Assembly (NCBI RefSeq): GCF_042682045.1
Contig: NZ_JBHUGS010000003.1
Location: 489,697 to 553,696, forward strand
Direction of reading: 5' to 3'
DNA: 64,000 nucleotides
From: Sphingomonas_R arantia
Lineage (GTDB): Bacteria; Pseudomonadota; Alphaproteobacteria; Sphingomonadales; Sphingomonadaceae
Shown here: positions 46,436-55,357 of the stretch, one piece after another
Position numbering within the stretch: position 1 is the first letter of the stretch
How the letters are laid out: each line of letters starts with the position of its first letter
Notes under the pieces: generated by a model
Seen by the model: only the letters and a program-made list of their open reading frames with translations
Told to the model about the DNA's origin: nothing
Databases searched by the model: none
Position numbers and translations under genes: made by a program

Positions 46436-48817
46436 ATGACAAGGTTGATGACGGGGGCCACGATCCTGGCGATCGCGACCGTGACGACGGGCGCCGGTGC
46501 GCAGGTGACGCCGATTTCGACAGCGGCGACCGGCACGGCCGAACAGGCCCCGGACGCGACGCAGTCCGCCGGCGACGACATCGTCGTGACCGGCCAGTCC
46601 ACCGCCTTCGCCAACACGCGCGTCACCGCGCCGATGATCGAACGCCAGTCCGCATTGGCCAGCGTCAACGACGTCATCAACGAACTGCCCGGCGTGTTCG
46701 TGGCGGAGGGCGACGCGTTCGGCTCGTCCGACTGGGTCACGTCGATCAGCATCCGTGGCTTCAACAGCGGCGGCGGCGGCGGACAGCAGATCGGCTCCAC
46801 CATCGACGGCCTGCCCAACGGCGGGTCGGGCTATGGCGGCGGATCGCGCGCCAACCGCTATATCGATGTGCTCGACCTCAAGACCGTCAATGTGTCGCAG
46901 GGCACCGCCGACATCTCGTCGCGGTCGAACGAAGCGCTCGGCGCGACGCTCGACTATGTCACGTCCGATCCCACCGCAAACAGCCGGCTGCGCTTCACCG
47001 CGGCCGGCGGCGATTTCGGCGCGCGCAAATATTACGTCCGCGGCGACACCGGCACAATCGCGCCGAACACCACGGCCTATCTCAGCGCATCCACCTCGCG
47101 CGTCCACGACTGGATCGGCGGATCGGGCAAGACCAGCCGCGACCACATCGATGCCAAGGTGCTCAGCCGCGTCGGCACTGTCGATCTGACCGGCTTCGTC
47201 TCCTACGACGATGCCGACGAGTCCGAGTTCGGCTCCGTCTCGCCCGAACGGTTCGCGAACGACCCGAACCACGACGCCTATACCGACCGCTGGACCGGCC
47301 TGCCCTATATCGACCAGGCCTACCGCTCCACGTCACGCGCGCTGCGCAAGAATCTGTTCGGCTATTTGAAGGCCCGCACCGAAGTGGGCGAGGTGAAACT
47401 GCAGGCGGCGGGCTACTACCACCGCATGCGCGGCCGCGGCGATTTCGCACCGCCCTATCTGGTCGACGTCCGCAACGACGGCGCGGGCAATCCCGAAAGC
47501 GAATATACCGGCGGCCAGACCGTCCGCGGCGGCGACTCGATCGGTAAACTCTACTTCGTCACGCCCACCGGTGCGGCCGCAACGATGACGCCCGGCTGCG
47601 TCGGCACCAGCGGCGTGCCGGCGGAATACTCGCCGACCTGCTACGCCTCGAACGTCACGCCGGTCATGTCCTACCGCCACACCCACTATAAGAACGACCG
47701 CTTCGGCTTCACCGGTGACGTCGATTGGCAGCATGATTTCGGCCCCGTCCAGAACCAGTTCCGCGCCGGCCTCTGGTACGAACATGGCCGCTCGAACCAG
47801 CTGCGCGACTGGCACAAGGTCACCGATGCCACCGTCGGCCCGGCCTATGACGGCACGCCATATTACGTCCAGTTCAGCACCGACTACGGCCTGGACGAGA
47901 TCATGTATTATGCCGAGGACGCGGTGACCGCCGGGCCGATCACCGCCCGGTTCGGCGTGAAACAGTTCTTCCTCGACCAGACCCGTACCGAACTGCTCGG
48001 TGATCTCAGCGCAACGTCGCTGAAATCGCATTCCAAGCCGCTGATCAACGCCGGCCTGACCTACGTTACGCCGCTCCAGGGGATGGAGCTGTTCGCCGGC
48101 TACTCCCAGAATTTCGCCGCGATCGGCAACGGCCCGCTCGGCCAGCCCGCGGAAACGATCCGCAACCTGCGCCCCGAAACCGCGAACAATATCGAGGTCG
48201 GCGCCCGCTACAGCACCGGCCGCATCCAGGCCTCGCTCACCGGCTACGACATCAAGTTCAAAAACCAGATCGTGTCGATCTCGTCGAACCTCGTCACCGG
48301 GATCGACTATCTGGAACAGCAGGACAGCGTCTACCTGAACGTCGGCGGCGTGAAGAGCCGCGGGGTCGAGGCCGCGCTCGCCTACCGCATCCTGCCGCCG
48401 CTCACGCTGTCGGGCAGCTTCACCTACAACCACGCGACCTATATCGGCACGGGCAACGCCGCGCAGGATGCCGATGTCGGCGTGACGCCGGGGGTGCAGG
48501 TGATCAATTCGCCGCGCACGATGTGGGTCCTGTCGGCGGACTACAAGAAATCGATCTTCAAGGCGGGCGTCGCCACCAAGTTCGTCGGTGATCGCAACAT
48601 CGATACGCAGGGCGAGGCAAAGGCCGGCAAGTTCACGCTGGTCAGCGGCTATGTCGGCGCCGACCTTGGCGAGGTGAACGACCGGCTGAAGGGCGTCTCC
48701 GTCACGATCCAGGCGACCAACCTGACCGACAAGCGCTACCTGTCGAGCGCGGACGGCGGATCGGCCTTCCTCGGCTCGCCGCGCACCGTGACCGCCGCGC
48801 TGTCCGTCGATTTCTGA
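46436..48817 (+). CDS. TonB-dependent receptor, probably phosphate-regulated
   Basis: This 793-residue outer-membrane transporter has a signal peptide to about residue 22 (GAGAQ), TonB-box-like DIVVTGQS, a plug (ASVNDVINELPGVFVAEGD, SISIRGFNSGGGGGQQIGSTIDGLPNGGSGYGGGSRANRY) and a barrel ending AALSVDF. It is shorter than the two glycan-locus receptors and of a different subfamily. GGGAGA precedes the ATG. Two Pho-box-like sites lie upstream and a secreted phospholipase C follows, so a phosphorylated compound or a metal complex released under phosphate limitation is a reasonable cargo. No ligand can be assigned from sequence. Confidence 0.88.
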   Translation: MTRLMTGATILAIATVTTGAGAQVTPISTAATGTAEQAPDATQSAGDDIVVTGQSTAFANTRVTAPMIERQSALASVNDVINELPGVFVAEGDAFGSSDWVTSISIRGFNSGGGGGQQIGSTIDGLPNGGSGYGGGSRANRYIDVLDLKTVNVSQGTADISSRSNEALGATLDYVTSDPTANSRLRFTAAGGDFGARKYYVRGDTGTIAPNTTAYLSASTSRVHDWIGGSGKTSRDHIDAKVLSRVGTVDLTGFVSYDDADESEFGSVSPERFANDPNHDAYTDRWTGLPYIDQAYRSTSRALRKNLFGYLKARTEVGEVKLQAAGYYHRMRGRGDFAPPYLVDVRNDGAGNPESEYTGGQTVRGGDSIGKLYFVTPTGAAATMTPGCVGTSGVPAEYSPTCYASNVTPVMSYRHTHYKNDRFGFTGDVDWQHDFGPVQNQFRAGLWYEHGRSNQLRDWHKVTDATVGPAYDGTPYYVQFSTDYGLDEIMYYAEDAVTAGPITARFGVKQFFLDQTRTELLGDLSATSLKSHSKPLINAGLTYVTPLQGMELFAGYSQNFAAIGNGPLGQPAETIRNLRPETANNIEVGARYSTGRIQASLTGYDIKFKNQIVSISSNLVTGIDYLEQQDSVYLNVGGVKSRGVEAALAYRILPPLTLSGSFTYNHATYIGTGNAAQDADVGVTPGVQVINSPRTMWVLSADYKKSIFKAGVATKFVGDRNIDTQGEAKAGKFTLVSGYVGADLGEVNDRLKGVSVTIQATNLTDKRYLSSADGGSAFLGSPRTVTAALSVDF

Positions 48818-48825
48818 CGCCATCC

Positions 48826-48858
48826 GGGCGCGGTCCGCGTAAAGGCCGGACCGCGCCC
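48826..48858 (+). terminator. Strong stem-loop between receptor and phospholipase C
   Basis: GGGCGCGGTCCG (48826-48837) pairs perfectly with CGGACCGCGCCC (48847-48858) around a 9-base loop, starting 9 bases after the receptor stop. There is no T tract. It may terminate most transcripts or stabilise the receptor message while allowing some read-through into the phospholipase gene at 48880. Confidence 0.5.
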
Positions 48859-48879
48859 GTTCGCCATGGGACCATCCCG

Positions 48880-50961
48880 ATGACCGACCTGTCCCGCCGC
48901 AGTCTGCTCGCCACCGGGTTCGCCGGTGCGGCGCTGTCGACGCTGCCCGCCGCGATCGCCCGCGCCGCCGCGATCGCGCCCGACGCGCGGACCGGTTCGA
49001 TCATGGACGTCCAGCATGTCGTCATCCTGATGCAGGAGAATCGCGGCTTCGATCATTATTTTGGATCCATGCGCGGCGTCCGCGGCTTTGCGGACCGCCT
49101 TCCCATCCCCGTCCCCGGCAAACCCGGCCCCGCCCCCGTCTGGGACCAGCGCGACCGCACCGACCCGGCCGGCGCACGCACCGTCCGCCCCTTCCACCTC
49201 GCCACCCGCACTGATTTCGATCTCATGCGGATGGAGGGCACGCCGCACAGCTGGCCCGATGCACAACGCGGCTGGGACGAGGGCCGCATGGCGCACTGGC
49301 CGGAGGCCAAGAGCCAGCGCGCAATGGGCCATTACCGGCGCGAGGACATCCCGTTCCAGTTCGCGCTGGCTGAGGCGTTCACGATCTGCGACGCCTATCA
49401 CTGCGCGTCGCAGACCGGCACGAACACCAACCGGCTGTTCCTCTGGTCCGGCACCAACGATCCCGGCGGCACGCTCGGCGGCCCGGCGATCGGCAATTCG
49501 CACGACAGCTTCCCGCAGGACGGCGGCAATCCCGACTCCTACCGCTGGACGACCGTGGTCGAACGGTTGCAGGCCGCCGGCGTCGACTGGCGCATCTACC
49601 AGGACATGGCCGACAACTTCACCGACAACCCGCTCGCCGGTTTCGCCGCCTTCCGCGCGGCGCATGACGGCACCGGCGACGCCGTGCTGCGCGACCGCGC
49701 GATCACCACGCGCAAGCTGGACGCCCTCCGCGCCGACGTCCTCGCCGGCCAACTGCCGCACGTGTCGTACATCATCGCCACCGCGAAGGGGTCCGAACAT
49801 CCCGGCCCGTCCAGCCCGGCGCAAGGGGCCGCCTACACCGCCGCGGTGCTCGACGCGCTGACCGCCGACCCCGCCGTCTGGGCACGCACCGCGCTGCTCG
49901 TCATGTTCGACGAGAATGACGGCTTCTTCGATCATATGCCCCCGCCCGCGCCCCCATCGCGCGCTGCCGACGGCACGCCCGGCGGCGGATCGACCGTCGA
50001 TCTGACCGGCAGCTACCATCTCCAACCGAGCAAGGCCGACGCCCCGCTCGATCTCCCCGCCTATCGCGGCCGCCCCTACGGTCTCGGCCCCCGCGTGCCG
50101 CTCTACGTCGTCTCGCCGTGGAGCCGCGGCGGCTGGGTCAATTCGCAGGTGTTCGACCACACGTCCGTCATCCGTTTCCTCGAACAGCGTTTCGGCTTCC
50201 ACGAACCCAATATCGCCCCCTGGCGCCGCGCGGTCTGCGGCGACCTGACCTCGGCGTTCGACTTCACCAAGGCCGATCGCACGCGGGCCGCCGCCATGCC
50301 CGACCCAAGCGCGGACGCCACCCGCGCCGCCGCGATCCCCAAGCAGGTCCGGCCGCAGGCGCCCGCCACCACCAACCGCCCCTGGCAGGAACACGGCATC
50401 CGCCGCGCCCGCCCGCTCCCCTACGCACTGACCGTCACCGACACGATCGCCGACGGCGCGATCCAGCTCCGGTTCGCCGCAGACGGCACCGCCGCCGCGG
50501 TCTTCCACGTCTACGACCGCCGCGACCTGACCCGTGCGCCGCGGCGCTACACGGTCGAACCGGGCAAGGCGCTCGACGACCGCTGGTCGTTCGACAACGG
50601 CGATCGCTACGATCTGTGGGTGCTCGGCCCCAACGGCTTCCACCGCCACTTCGCCGGGTACCGCGCCGACCCGGCCGCCCTCGCGACGCTCGGCTGGACC
50701 GCAACCCCAGACGATCTGGTCCTGCGCCTCCCGTCCGATCCGCGGAGCCTCGGGCTGGTCGCGCAGGTCGAACGGATCGGCACCACGCCCGCCCGCGTCG
50801 CGCTCACCGAACCGCGCCACCGCTGGCCGCTGCGCGACAGCTTCGGCTGGTACGACATCACGCTGTCGACACCCGGCGCGCCCGACTATCGCCGCCGCCT
50901 CGCCGGCCGGATCGACACGCCCGGCCGCATCACCTGCAGCGACCCGTTCGGCGGCGCCTGA
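48880..50961 (+). CDS. Phospholipase C, phosphocholine-specific type, Tat-exported
   Basis: This 693-residue phosphoesterase cleaves the head group of phosphatidylcholine or sphingomyelin. The N-terminus DLSRRSLLATGFAGAAL is a twin-arginine signal. Catalytic-domain motifs are MQENRGFDHYFGSMRGVRGF (metal/Thr-Asn site region), QTGTNTNRLFLWSGT, FDENDGFFDHMPPP and VSPWSRGGWVNSQVFDHTSVIRFLEQRFG, typical of the acid-phosphatase-like PlcH/PlcN family. Two C-terminal DUF756-type domains (about 500-693) complete the usual architecture. It follows a TonB receptor with Pho-box-like sites upstream, consistent with release of phosphocholine or phosphate under starvation. Confidence 0.92.
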   Translation: MTDLSRRSLLATGFAGAALSTLPAAIARAAAIAPDARTGSIMDVQHVVILMQENRGFDHYFGSMRGVRGFADRLPIPVPGKPGPAPVWDQRDRTDPAGARTVRPFHLATRTDFDLMRMEGTPHSWPDAQRGWDEGRMAHWPEAKSQRAMGHYRREDIPFQFALAEAFTICDAYHCASQTGTNTNRLFLWSGTNDPGGTLGGPAIGNSHDSFPQDGGNPDSYRWTTVVERLQAAGVDWRIYQDMADNFTDNPLAGFAAFRAAHDGTGDAVLRDRAITTRKLDALRADVLAGQLPHVSYIIATAKGSEHPGPSSPAQGAAYTAAVLDALTADPAVWARTALLVMFDENDGFFDHMPPPAPPSRAADGTPGGGSTVDLTGSYHLQPSKADAPLDLPAYRGRPYGLGPRVPLYVVSPWSRGGWVNSQVFDHTSVIRFLEQRFGFHEPNIAPWRRAVCGDLTSAFDFTKADRTRAAAMPDPSADATRAAAIPKQVRPQAPATTNRPWQEHGIRRARPLPYALTVTDTIADGAIQLRFAADGTAAAVFHVYDRRDLTRAPRRYTVEPGKALDDRWSFDNGDRYDLWVLGPNGFHRHFAGYRADPAALATLGWTATPDDLVLRLPSDPRSLGLVAQVERIGTTPARVALTEPRHRWPLRDSFGWYDITLSTPGAPDYRRRLAGRIDTPGRITCSDPFGGA

Positions 50962-51007
50962 CCGTCCCCGAACGCTTGGACGCCGTTCGGTGCGTTGAGG
51001 CTGCTCG

Positions 51008-51877
51008 CTAACGCCGGTGCTGCGCCAGGAACGCCCACATCGCCTCGTTGTCGACGACCGACCAGCTGTGCTTGCCCCCGCGCATCACGCGCGCCGCCAC
51101 GGTCGCCCCGCCTCGGCAACGGGCATAGCCCTGCTCGTACACGCCCGCGCCGACGTCGCGCGCATAGGGTTCGGTGCAGCCGTTCAGCGTCGCCCACCGC
51201 TGCAACGCGGCGGTCTGCGGATATTGCCAGTAAGGCGCCCCGCCCCCCGCAATCGGGTTGGTCGTATCGGCATCGCCCGAGAACGCCAGCACCGGCAACG
51301 CCGCGCGCGGGCGACAGGTCGCAGGGTCCGCGCGCCTCGGATCAGACGGCAGCGGACGCCCGGCCCGCAACCCGACGACCGGCGCGATCGCGGCAAACCG
51401 GCGCGGATCGACGCAGCCGAGCCACGACACCATCCGCCCCCCACCCGACAATCCGGTCGCGTAGACGCGGCTGCGGTCGGCGCAGCCCGTCGCGACCATC
51501 CGGTCGATCAGGCCCGTCAGATAAGCGGTGTCGTCGCGCGCGTCCTTCGCGGGCATCGCCCCCGTGACGGTCGCCACGCCGGGGATGTTCCACACATATC
51601 CACGCTCTGCCGCGATCCCGCCGTCGGGTGCCACCACGATGAAGCCATGCCGGTCCGCCGTCCCGGCAAGCTGGCTCTCGCGGAGCATTTCCGCGCCCGT
51701 GCTCGTGCTGCCATGGAGCAGGATGACGAGCGGCATGGCGCCGGCCGATGGCGAAACGGGCACATGGATCCGCGCCCTTTCCGGAAACGCGTCGAGCGCC
51801 CCGACCCGGCACTCGGCCAGGACGGACGTGGAGGCAAAACACGCAGTCAGCGCAACGAGGAGGCGGATCGCAAGCAT
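51008..51877 (-). CDS. Secreted alpha/beta-hydrolase, LpqC/PHB-depolymerase-like esterase
   Basis: This 289-residue exported esterase has a signal peptide ending at TSVLAE (about 22). The oxyanion-side motif is VILLHGSTSTGAEM, the nucleophile elbow YATGLSGGGRM, and the late acidic and His residues are FSGDADTTNP and GGKHSWSV. Four or more Cys suggest disulfides. Relatives include poly(3-hydroxybutyrate) depolymerases and feruloyl or acetyl esterases. GATVAARVMRGGKHSW is the usual end of the LpqC type. ATG 51877 is preferred over GTG 51883. The substrate is undecided; given the plant-polymer locus upstream, a feruloyl or acetyl ester is as likely as a polyester. Confidence 0.82.
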   Translation of the reverse strand: MLAIRLLVALTACFASTSVLAECRVGALDAFPERARIHVPVSPSAGAMPLVILLHGSTSTGAEMLRESQLAGTADRHGFIVVAPDGGIAAERGYVWNIPGVATVTGAMPAKDARDDTAYLTGLIDRMVATGCADRSRVYATGLSGGGRMVSWLGCVDPRRFAAIAPVVGLRAGRPLPSDPRRADPATCRPRAALPVLAFSGDADTTNPIAGGGAPYWQYPQTAALQRWATLNGCTEPYARDVGAGVYEQGYARCRGGATVAARVMRGGKHSWSVVDNEAMWAFLAQHRR

Positions 51878-51934
51878 GACCACGAGCGTAACGCGCCCGC
51901 CCGGCGCCGCCTACCCTCGAATGTCACGACCGCA

Positions 51935-52111
51935 TCACCGCCGCCGACCGATCACCCGCAAGGCGTACGCACTGAACCCGCAGACCCCCAGCGCCAGGCC
52001 GAACCCGATCGCGGCACCCCAGACCCCGCCGTCCGGACCGGCGATCCATCCGCCGCACGCCAGCCCGGCCAACGGCAGGACGAGCAGCGCCAGACACCCG
52101 ATCGCGATCAT
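51935..52111 (-). CDS. Small two-helix membrane protein (58 residues)
   Basis: This ORF begins with ATG 52111, 7 bases after GGGAG, and encodes MIAIGCLALLVLPLAGLACG, a short loop (GWIAGPDGG), then a second hydrophobic segment VWGAAIGFGLALGVCGFSA and a basic end VIGRRR. Two glycine-rich membrane helices with a positive C-terminus suggest a real inner-membrane protein; the function is unknown. It explains most of the gap 51878-52228. The remaining part, 52112-52228, holds no gene I can support. Confidence 0.6.
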   Translation of the reverse strand: MIAIGCLALLVLPLAGLACGGWIAGPDGGVWGAAIGFGLALGVCGFSAYALRVIGRRR

Positions 52112-52228
52112 GCTCGAACTCCCGGAACCGCGACGTCACAGCACGCACGTGCAGGCATCATCACTACAGTCAGGCCGCCAGGAAATCGACGAACGGCGCG
52201 AAAACAGCGCATAGGACCTTGTCCCGGC

Positions 52229-53002
52229 TCAAGCCGTCGGCACCGTGCCGCCATCGATCACATATTCGGCGCCCGTGATGCTGCCGGCGCGGGTGGATGC
52301 CAGGAAGGCGATCAGGTTCGCCACCTCATCGGGTGTCGACGGCCGCCCGATCGGGATCCCGCCCAGCGATTGCATGATCATCCGCTTGCCTGCCTCCACC
52401 CCGCCTTCCGCCCCGAGCCGCTCGGCCAGGTCCACCGCAGCCTCGGTCTCGATCCAGCCGGGCGAAACCCGCACCACCCGAACCCCGCTGGGCCCGACCT
52501 CCTTGGACAGGCTCTTGCTGTACGTCGACAGGGCCGCCTTCGCGGCGGCATAGGCGGTCGTCGCTTCCGGCAGCGGCAGCACACGCTGGATCGACGTCAC
52601 ATGCACGACGACACCGTCGCCGCGCGCCATCATGCCGGGCACGAGTTCGCGATCGAGCCGGACCGCCGGCATCAGGTTCAGGTCCAGCGCCCGCGCCCAT
52701 TCGGCATCGCCGAGCGCCCCGAACCCACCGGACGGCGCGGTCGACCCGCCCAGCATATGGACGACGATGTCCACCCCGCCCCATCGCGCCCGAACCGCAG
52801 ACGCCAGCGCCGCGCACCCCTCCGGCGTGGTCAGGTCCGCCGCGAAGAACAGCTGGTCCGGCAGGGCGTCGGGCTTCGCCCGGGCGGTCGTCACAACCTC
52901 CGCGCCCAGCTCACGGAACAGCGCGACCGTCGCCGCCCCCGCCCCGCGCGTGCCGGACGTGATCAGCGCCCGCTTCCCCTCCAGCGTCACGAACGGGGTC
53001 AC
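52229..53002 (-). CDS. Short-chain dehydrogenase/reductase
   Basis: This 257-residue NAD(P)-dependent oxidoreductase has the cofactor motif LITSGTRGAGAAT (a TGxxxGxG variant with Ser in place of Thr-Gly), active-site Ser in VHVTSIQRV and the YAAAKAA Tyr-Lys pair. The C-terminus is SITGAEYVIDGGTVPTA. GTG 53002 overlaps the SnoaL-like gene stop by four bases (GTGA). The pair is divergent from a LysR regulator, a common layout for a locally controlled detoxification or metabolite-modifying unit. The substrate is unknown. Confidence 0.9.
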   Translation of the reverse strand: MTPFVTLEGKRALITSGTRGAGAATVALFRELGAEVVTTARAKPDALPDQLFFAADLTTPEGCAALASAVRARWGGVDIVVHMLGGSTAPSGGFGALGDAEWARALDLNLMPAVRLDRELVPGMMARGDGVVVHVTSIQRVLPLPEATTAYAAAKAALSTYSKSLSKEVGPSGVRVVRVSPGWIETEAAVDLAERLGAEGGVEAGKRMIMQSLGGIPIGRPSTPDEVANLIAFLASTRAGSITGAEYVIDGGTVPTA

Positions 53003-53328
53003 GGAACGATCTCCAGCTCCGCGATCTTCCCGCCGGTCAGGACGAAGCGGTAGCGCAGGTCCGTCGGGCTGCCGGGGAAGTTGCCCGCCACACGCGCGGT
53101 GACGACGGTACGGTCGCCCTCGCTCGCGACGCCGAACGGCTCGACGGTGTAATTATACTGGGTCGACGCATCGGCCTTCCATCGCTCGATCGCAGCCGCT
53201 CCGACATGCGTTTCGCCCTCGTCCCTGACGACGCCGTCCTCTGCGAAGCACCGCGCAACCGCCCCGGCGTCGCCCACTGCATCCGCTTCGAAATAGTCCG
53301 CTATCGTGCCTGGCAATGTGACGGTCAT
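52999..53328 (-). CDS. SnoaL/NTF2-like small protein
   Basis: This 109-residue alpha+beta cone-fold protein has an ADYFEADAVGDAGAVARCFAEDGVVRDEGETHVGAAAIERWKAD opening and a late beta-sheet RYRFVLTGGKIAELEIVP, characteristic of the SnoaL-like polyketide-cyclase/NTF2 group. ATG 53328 has GGAG 8 bases upstream. Members may be isomerases, hydrolases or simple ligand binders. It is the first gene of a coupled pair with the SDR and probably shares its substrate. Confidence 0.82.
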   Translation of the reverse strand: MTVTLPGTIADYFEADAVGDAGAVARCFAEDGVVRDEGETHVGAAAIERWKADASTQYNYTVEPFGVASEGDRTVVTARVAGNFPGSPTDLRYRFVLTGGKIAELEIVP

Positions 53329-53391
53329 CTTAGCTTCTCCTCCGGCCCCGGATCGACGGGCCGCCCACGTGCCCGCCTCGTCCGACCTCGA

Positions 53392-53419
53392 ATTAGCGAT
53401 GGACGACGGCCACGATAAT
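53392..53419. promoter_or_regulatory. Imperfect palindrome in the LysR divergent promoter
   Basis: ATTAGCGATGG (53392-53402) and CCACGATAAT (53410-53419) form an interrupted inverted repeat with an AT-rich outer edge. It lies in the 130-base gap between the SnoaL/SDR pair and the LysR gene, where LysR proteins usually bind. It is 40 bases from the LysR start and 64 bases from the SnoaL start. Confidence 0.4.
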
Positions 53420-53458
53420 CGGGACAAAGCGGGATGAAGCGTTGCGATTTCCGGGACG

Positions 53459-54382
53459 ATGGCTAGGTCCGGCCTGATCGAGCTGGAAGCGGTGCTTGCC
53501 ATCGTGCGGCGCGGCTCGTTCCGTGCGGCGGCGCTCGAACTCGGGGTATCGACCACCGCCCTGAGCAACGCGATCGGCAAGCTCGAACGGCAGCTCGGCA
53601 TCCGCCTGTTCAACCGCACGACGCGCAGTGTCTCGCTCACCGACGCCGGCCGAACCTTCGTCGGTCAGGTCGGCCCGGCGCTCGACACCATCACCACGGC
53701 GATGGACATGGCGCGCGCGCAGCAGGAGACGCCGTCCGGAACGTTGCGGATCAACGCCTTCGCAACGGCCGCGCGCGAAATCCTCTCGCCGCTCATCCTG
53801 GAGTTCCTGCGCCGCCATCCGCGCGTCCACGTCGATCTGGTCACCGAGGGGCGCCTGGTCGATATCGTGGCGGAGGGCTTCGATCTGGGCGTCCGAACCG
53901 CGGACCTCGTCCCCAGCGACACGATCGCGATCCCGCTCGGCTTCGTCCGCCGCTTCGCCGTCGTGGCCGCCCCGTCCTATTTCCGGGACAGGGAAATCCC
54001 ACGCGTTCCGCCGGACCTGCACGGCCATCCCTGCATCCGCATCCGGCTTCCCAACGGCGCGCTCTACCGCTGGCATTTCGAAAAGGACGGGCAGGCGGTC
54101 CAGATCGATGTCGCGGGTCCGATCACGCTCGACGAGGCCAGCCTTTCCCGCATGGCCGTTCTGGCGGGCGTCGGCATCGGCTTCTTCATGGAACCCGACA
54201 TTCGCGACGACCTCGCCGCCGGCCGCCTCGTCCGGATCCTGCAGGACTGGACGCCGCCACTCGCGCCGCTGTGCCTCTACTATCCGAACCGCCGGAACCC
54301 GTCCGCCGCGTTCACGGCCTTCATCCGCCTCGCGCGCGAAGTCGCCGCGTCGAACGGGGCCACCGATCGCGCGGCGACATGA
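53459..54382 (+). CDS. LysR-family transcriptional regulator
   Basis: This 307-residue regulator has an N-terminal winged helix-turn-helix (LIELEAVLAIVRRGSFRAAALELGVSTTALSNAIGKLERQLGIRLFNRTTRSVSLTDAGR). A C-terminal periplasmic-binding-like effector domain follows (GTLRINAFATAAREILSPLILEFLRRHPRVHVDL). It resembles the subgroup that controls oxidoreductases of unknown substrate. Divergent from the SnoaL/SDR pair, which is its likely target. Confidence 0.92.
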   Translation: MARSGLIELEAVLAIVRRGSFRAAALELGVSTTALSNAIGKLERQLGIRLFNRTTRSVSLTDAGRTFVGQVGPALDTITTAMDMARAQQETPSGTLRINAFATAAREILSPLILEFLRRHPRVHVDLVTEGRLVDIVAEGFDLGVRTADLVPSDTIAIPLGFVRRFAVVAAPSYFRDREIPRVPPDLHGHPCIRIRLPNGALYRWHFEKDGQAVQIDVAGPITLDEASLSRMAVLAGVGIGFFMEPDIRDDLAAGRLVRILQDWTPPLAPLCLYYPNRRNPSAAFTAFIRLAREVAASNGATDRAAT

Positions 54383-54432
54383 CCGCGCCGACCGGCTAGG
54401 TCTGTCCCGCCCCCACCGCTGAAAGGTCTTCC

Positions 54433-55080
54433 GTGTCGCTCGACGGTCCCCGCCTCGCTCCCCTCTCCGGCTCCGCGCCGAGCGCGCTCGTCATTCTGAT
54501 CCATGGCTACGGGTCGAACGGCGACGATCTCATCGCGCTCGCCCGCATGATCCAGCCGGCGCTGCCGAACGCCGCGTTCGTCGCACCGAATGCACCGATG
54601 CGGATGCCGCAGATGGCCGCCGCCTACCAATGGTGGCCGATCCAGACATTCTCGATGGCCGAACGCGCCGCGGGTGCCGTTTCGGCCGCGCCGACGCTCG
54701 ACGCCTTCATCACGCAGGAGCTCGAGAAAACCGGCCTGACCGCCGACCGCCTCCTGCTCGTCGGGTTCAGCCAGGGCACCATGATGGCGCTCCACGTCGG
54801 CCTCCGCCGCACCGAGCCTGTCGCCGGCATCGTCGGCATGTCGGGCATGCTCGTCGCGCCGGATCGGCTGGAGGGCGAGGTCCGCAGCCGCCCGCCGGTG
54901 CTCCTCATCCACGGCACCGATGACGAAGTGGTGCCGTTCCGCTCGCTGGACCTCGCCTCCGCGTCCCTCGCGGCGCTCGGCGTCGCGGTCGAAACCCATG
55001 TCTCGCCGGGCATGGGCCACAGCGTCGGGCAGGACGGCCTCGCCGCCGCCACCGCGTTCGCCCGGCGGGTCCTCGCCTGA
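54433..55080 (+). CDS. Carboxylesterase/phospholipase-type alpha/beta-hydrolase
   Basis: This 215-residue serine esterase has ILIHGYGSNGDDLIALA (oxyanion region), LLVGFSQGTMMAL (nucleophile Ser), LLIHGTDDEVVPF (Asp) and SPGMGHSV (His), the complete set for the carboxylesterase/thioesterase family (YtpP/EstB-like). No signal peptide, so cytoplasmic. GTG start at 54433 with AAAGGT upstream. It stands alone between LysR and the efflux operon. The substrate is a short-chain ester or lysolipid by family. Confidence 0.88.
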   Translation: MSLDGPRLAPLSGSAPSALVILIHGYGSNGDDLIALARMIQPALPNAAFVAPNAPMRMPQMAAAYQWWPIQTFSMAERAAGAVSAAPTLDAFITQELEKTGLTADRLLLVGFSQGTMMALHVGLRRTEPVAGIVGMSGMLVAPDRLEGEVRSRPPVLLIHGTDDEVVPFRSLDLASASLAALGVAVETHVSPGMGHSVGQDGLAAATAFARRVLA

Positions 55081-55173
55081 CCGGGGCCGCGATCGTCTGA
55101 CGCTCCGCCCGTTACAAACCGATACGTTCGCTTACCCCGCGTGCATGTTTAGGGACGGTTTCCGGGTCTAGTC

Positions 55174-55200
55174 GAGAGGACCACCAGAGAAGGTCCTCTC
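55174..55200 (+). promoter_or_regulatory. Hairpin leader before the RND efflux operon
   Basis: GAGAGGACC (55174-55182) pairs perfectly with GGTCCTCTC (55192-55200) around a 9-base loop. It ends 3 bases before a small ORF (55204-55344) and 157 bases before the adaptor gene. It could be a leader or attenuator element, or a terminator for the upstream esterase. The surrounding gap 55081-55357 shows nothing else. Confidence 0.5.
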
Positions 55201-55203
55201 CCC

Positions 55204-55344
55204 ATGTTCGCATTCGAGCTCGCCGCCGCGATGGTCGCCGCAGCGTCCGCGCCCCGACCGGATGCCGTCCGGTCCGCGCACGACACGCCGTCGCCTCACA
55301 CCGGCACCGACCTGCGCGGCATCCGCCCGCGTCGCCCCCGGTAA
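55204..55344 (+). CDS. Possible 46-residue leader peptide
   Basis: A short ORF starts at ATG 55204 directly after the hairpin and ends 13 bases before the adaptor start. It encodes MFAFELAAAMVAAASA, which looks like a short export signal, then a basic Arg/Pro-rich tail ending RRPR. No separate ribosome site is visible, because the hairpin occupies that position. It may be a chance ORF; the link to the hairpin and its position just before the operon are the reasons to list it. Confidence 0.25.
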   Translation: MFAFELAAAMVAAASAPRPDAVRSAHDTPSPHTGTDLRGIRPRRPR

Positions 55345-55357
55345 GCGAACCAGCGCC

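Noticed and set aside
49056..50820. Minus-strand open frames within the phospholipase C gene
   Set aside because: Shadow frames with Arg/Gly-rich translations and no motif.
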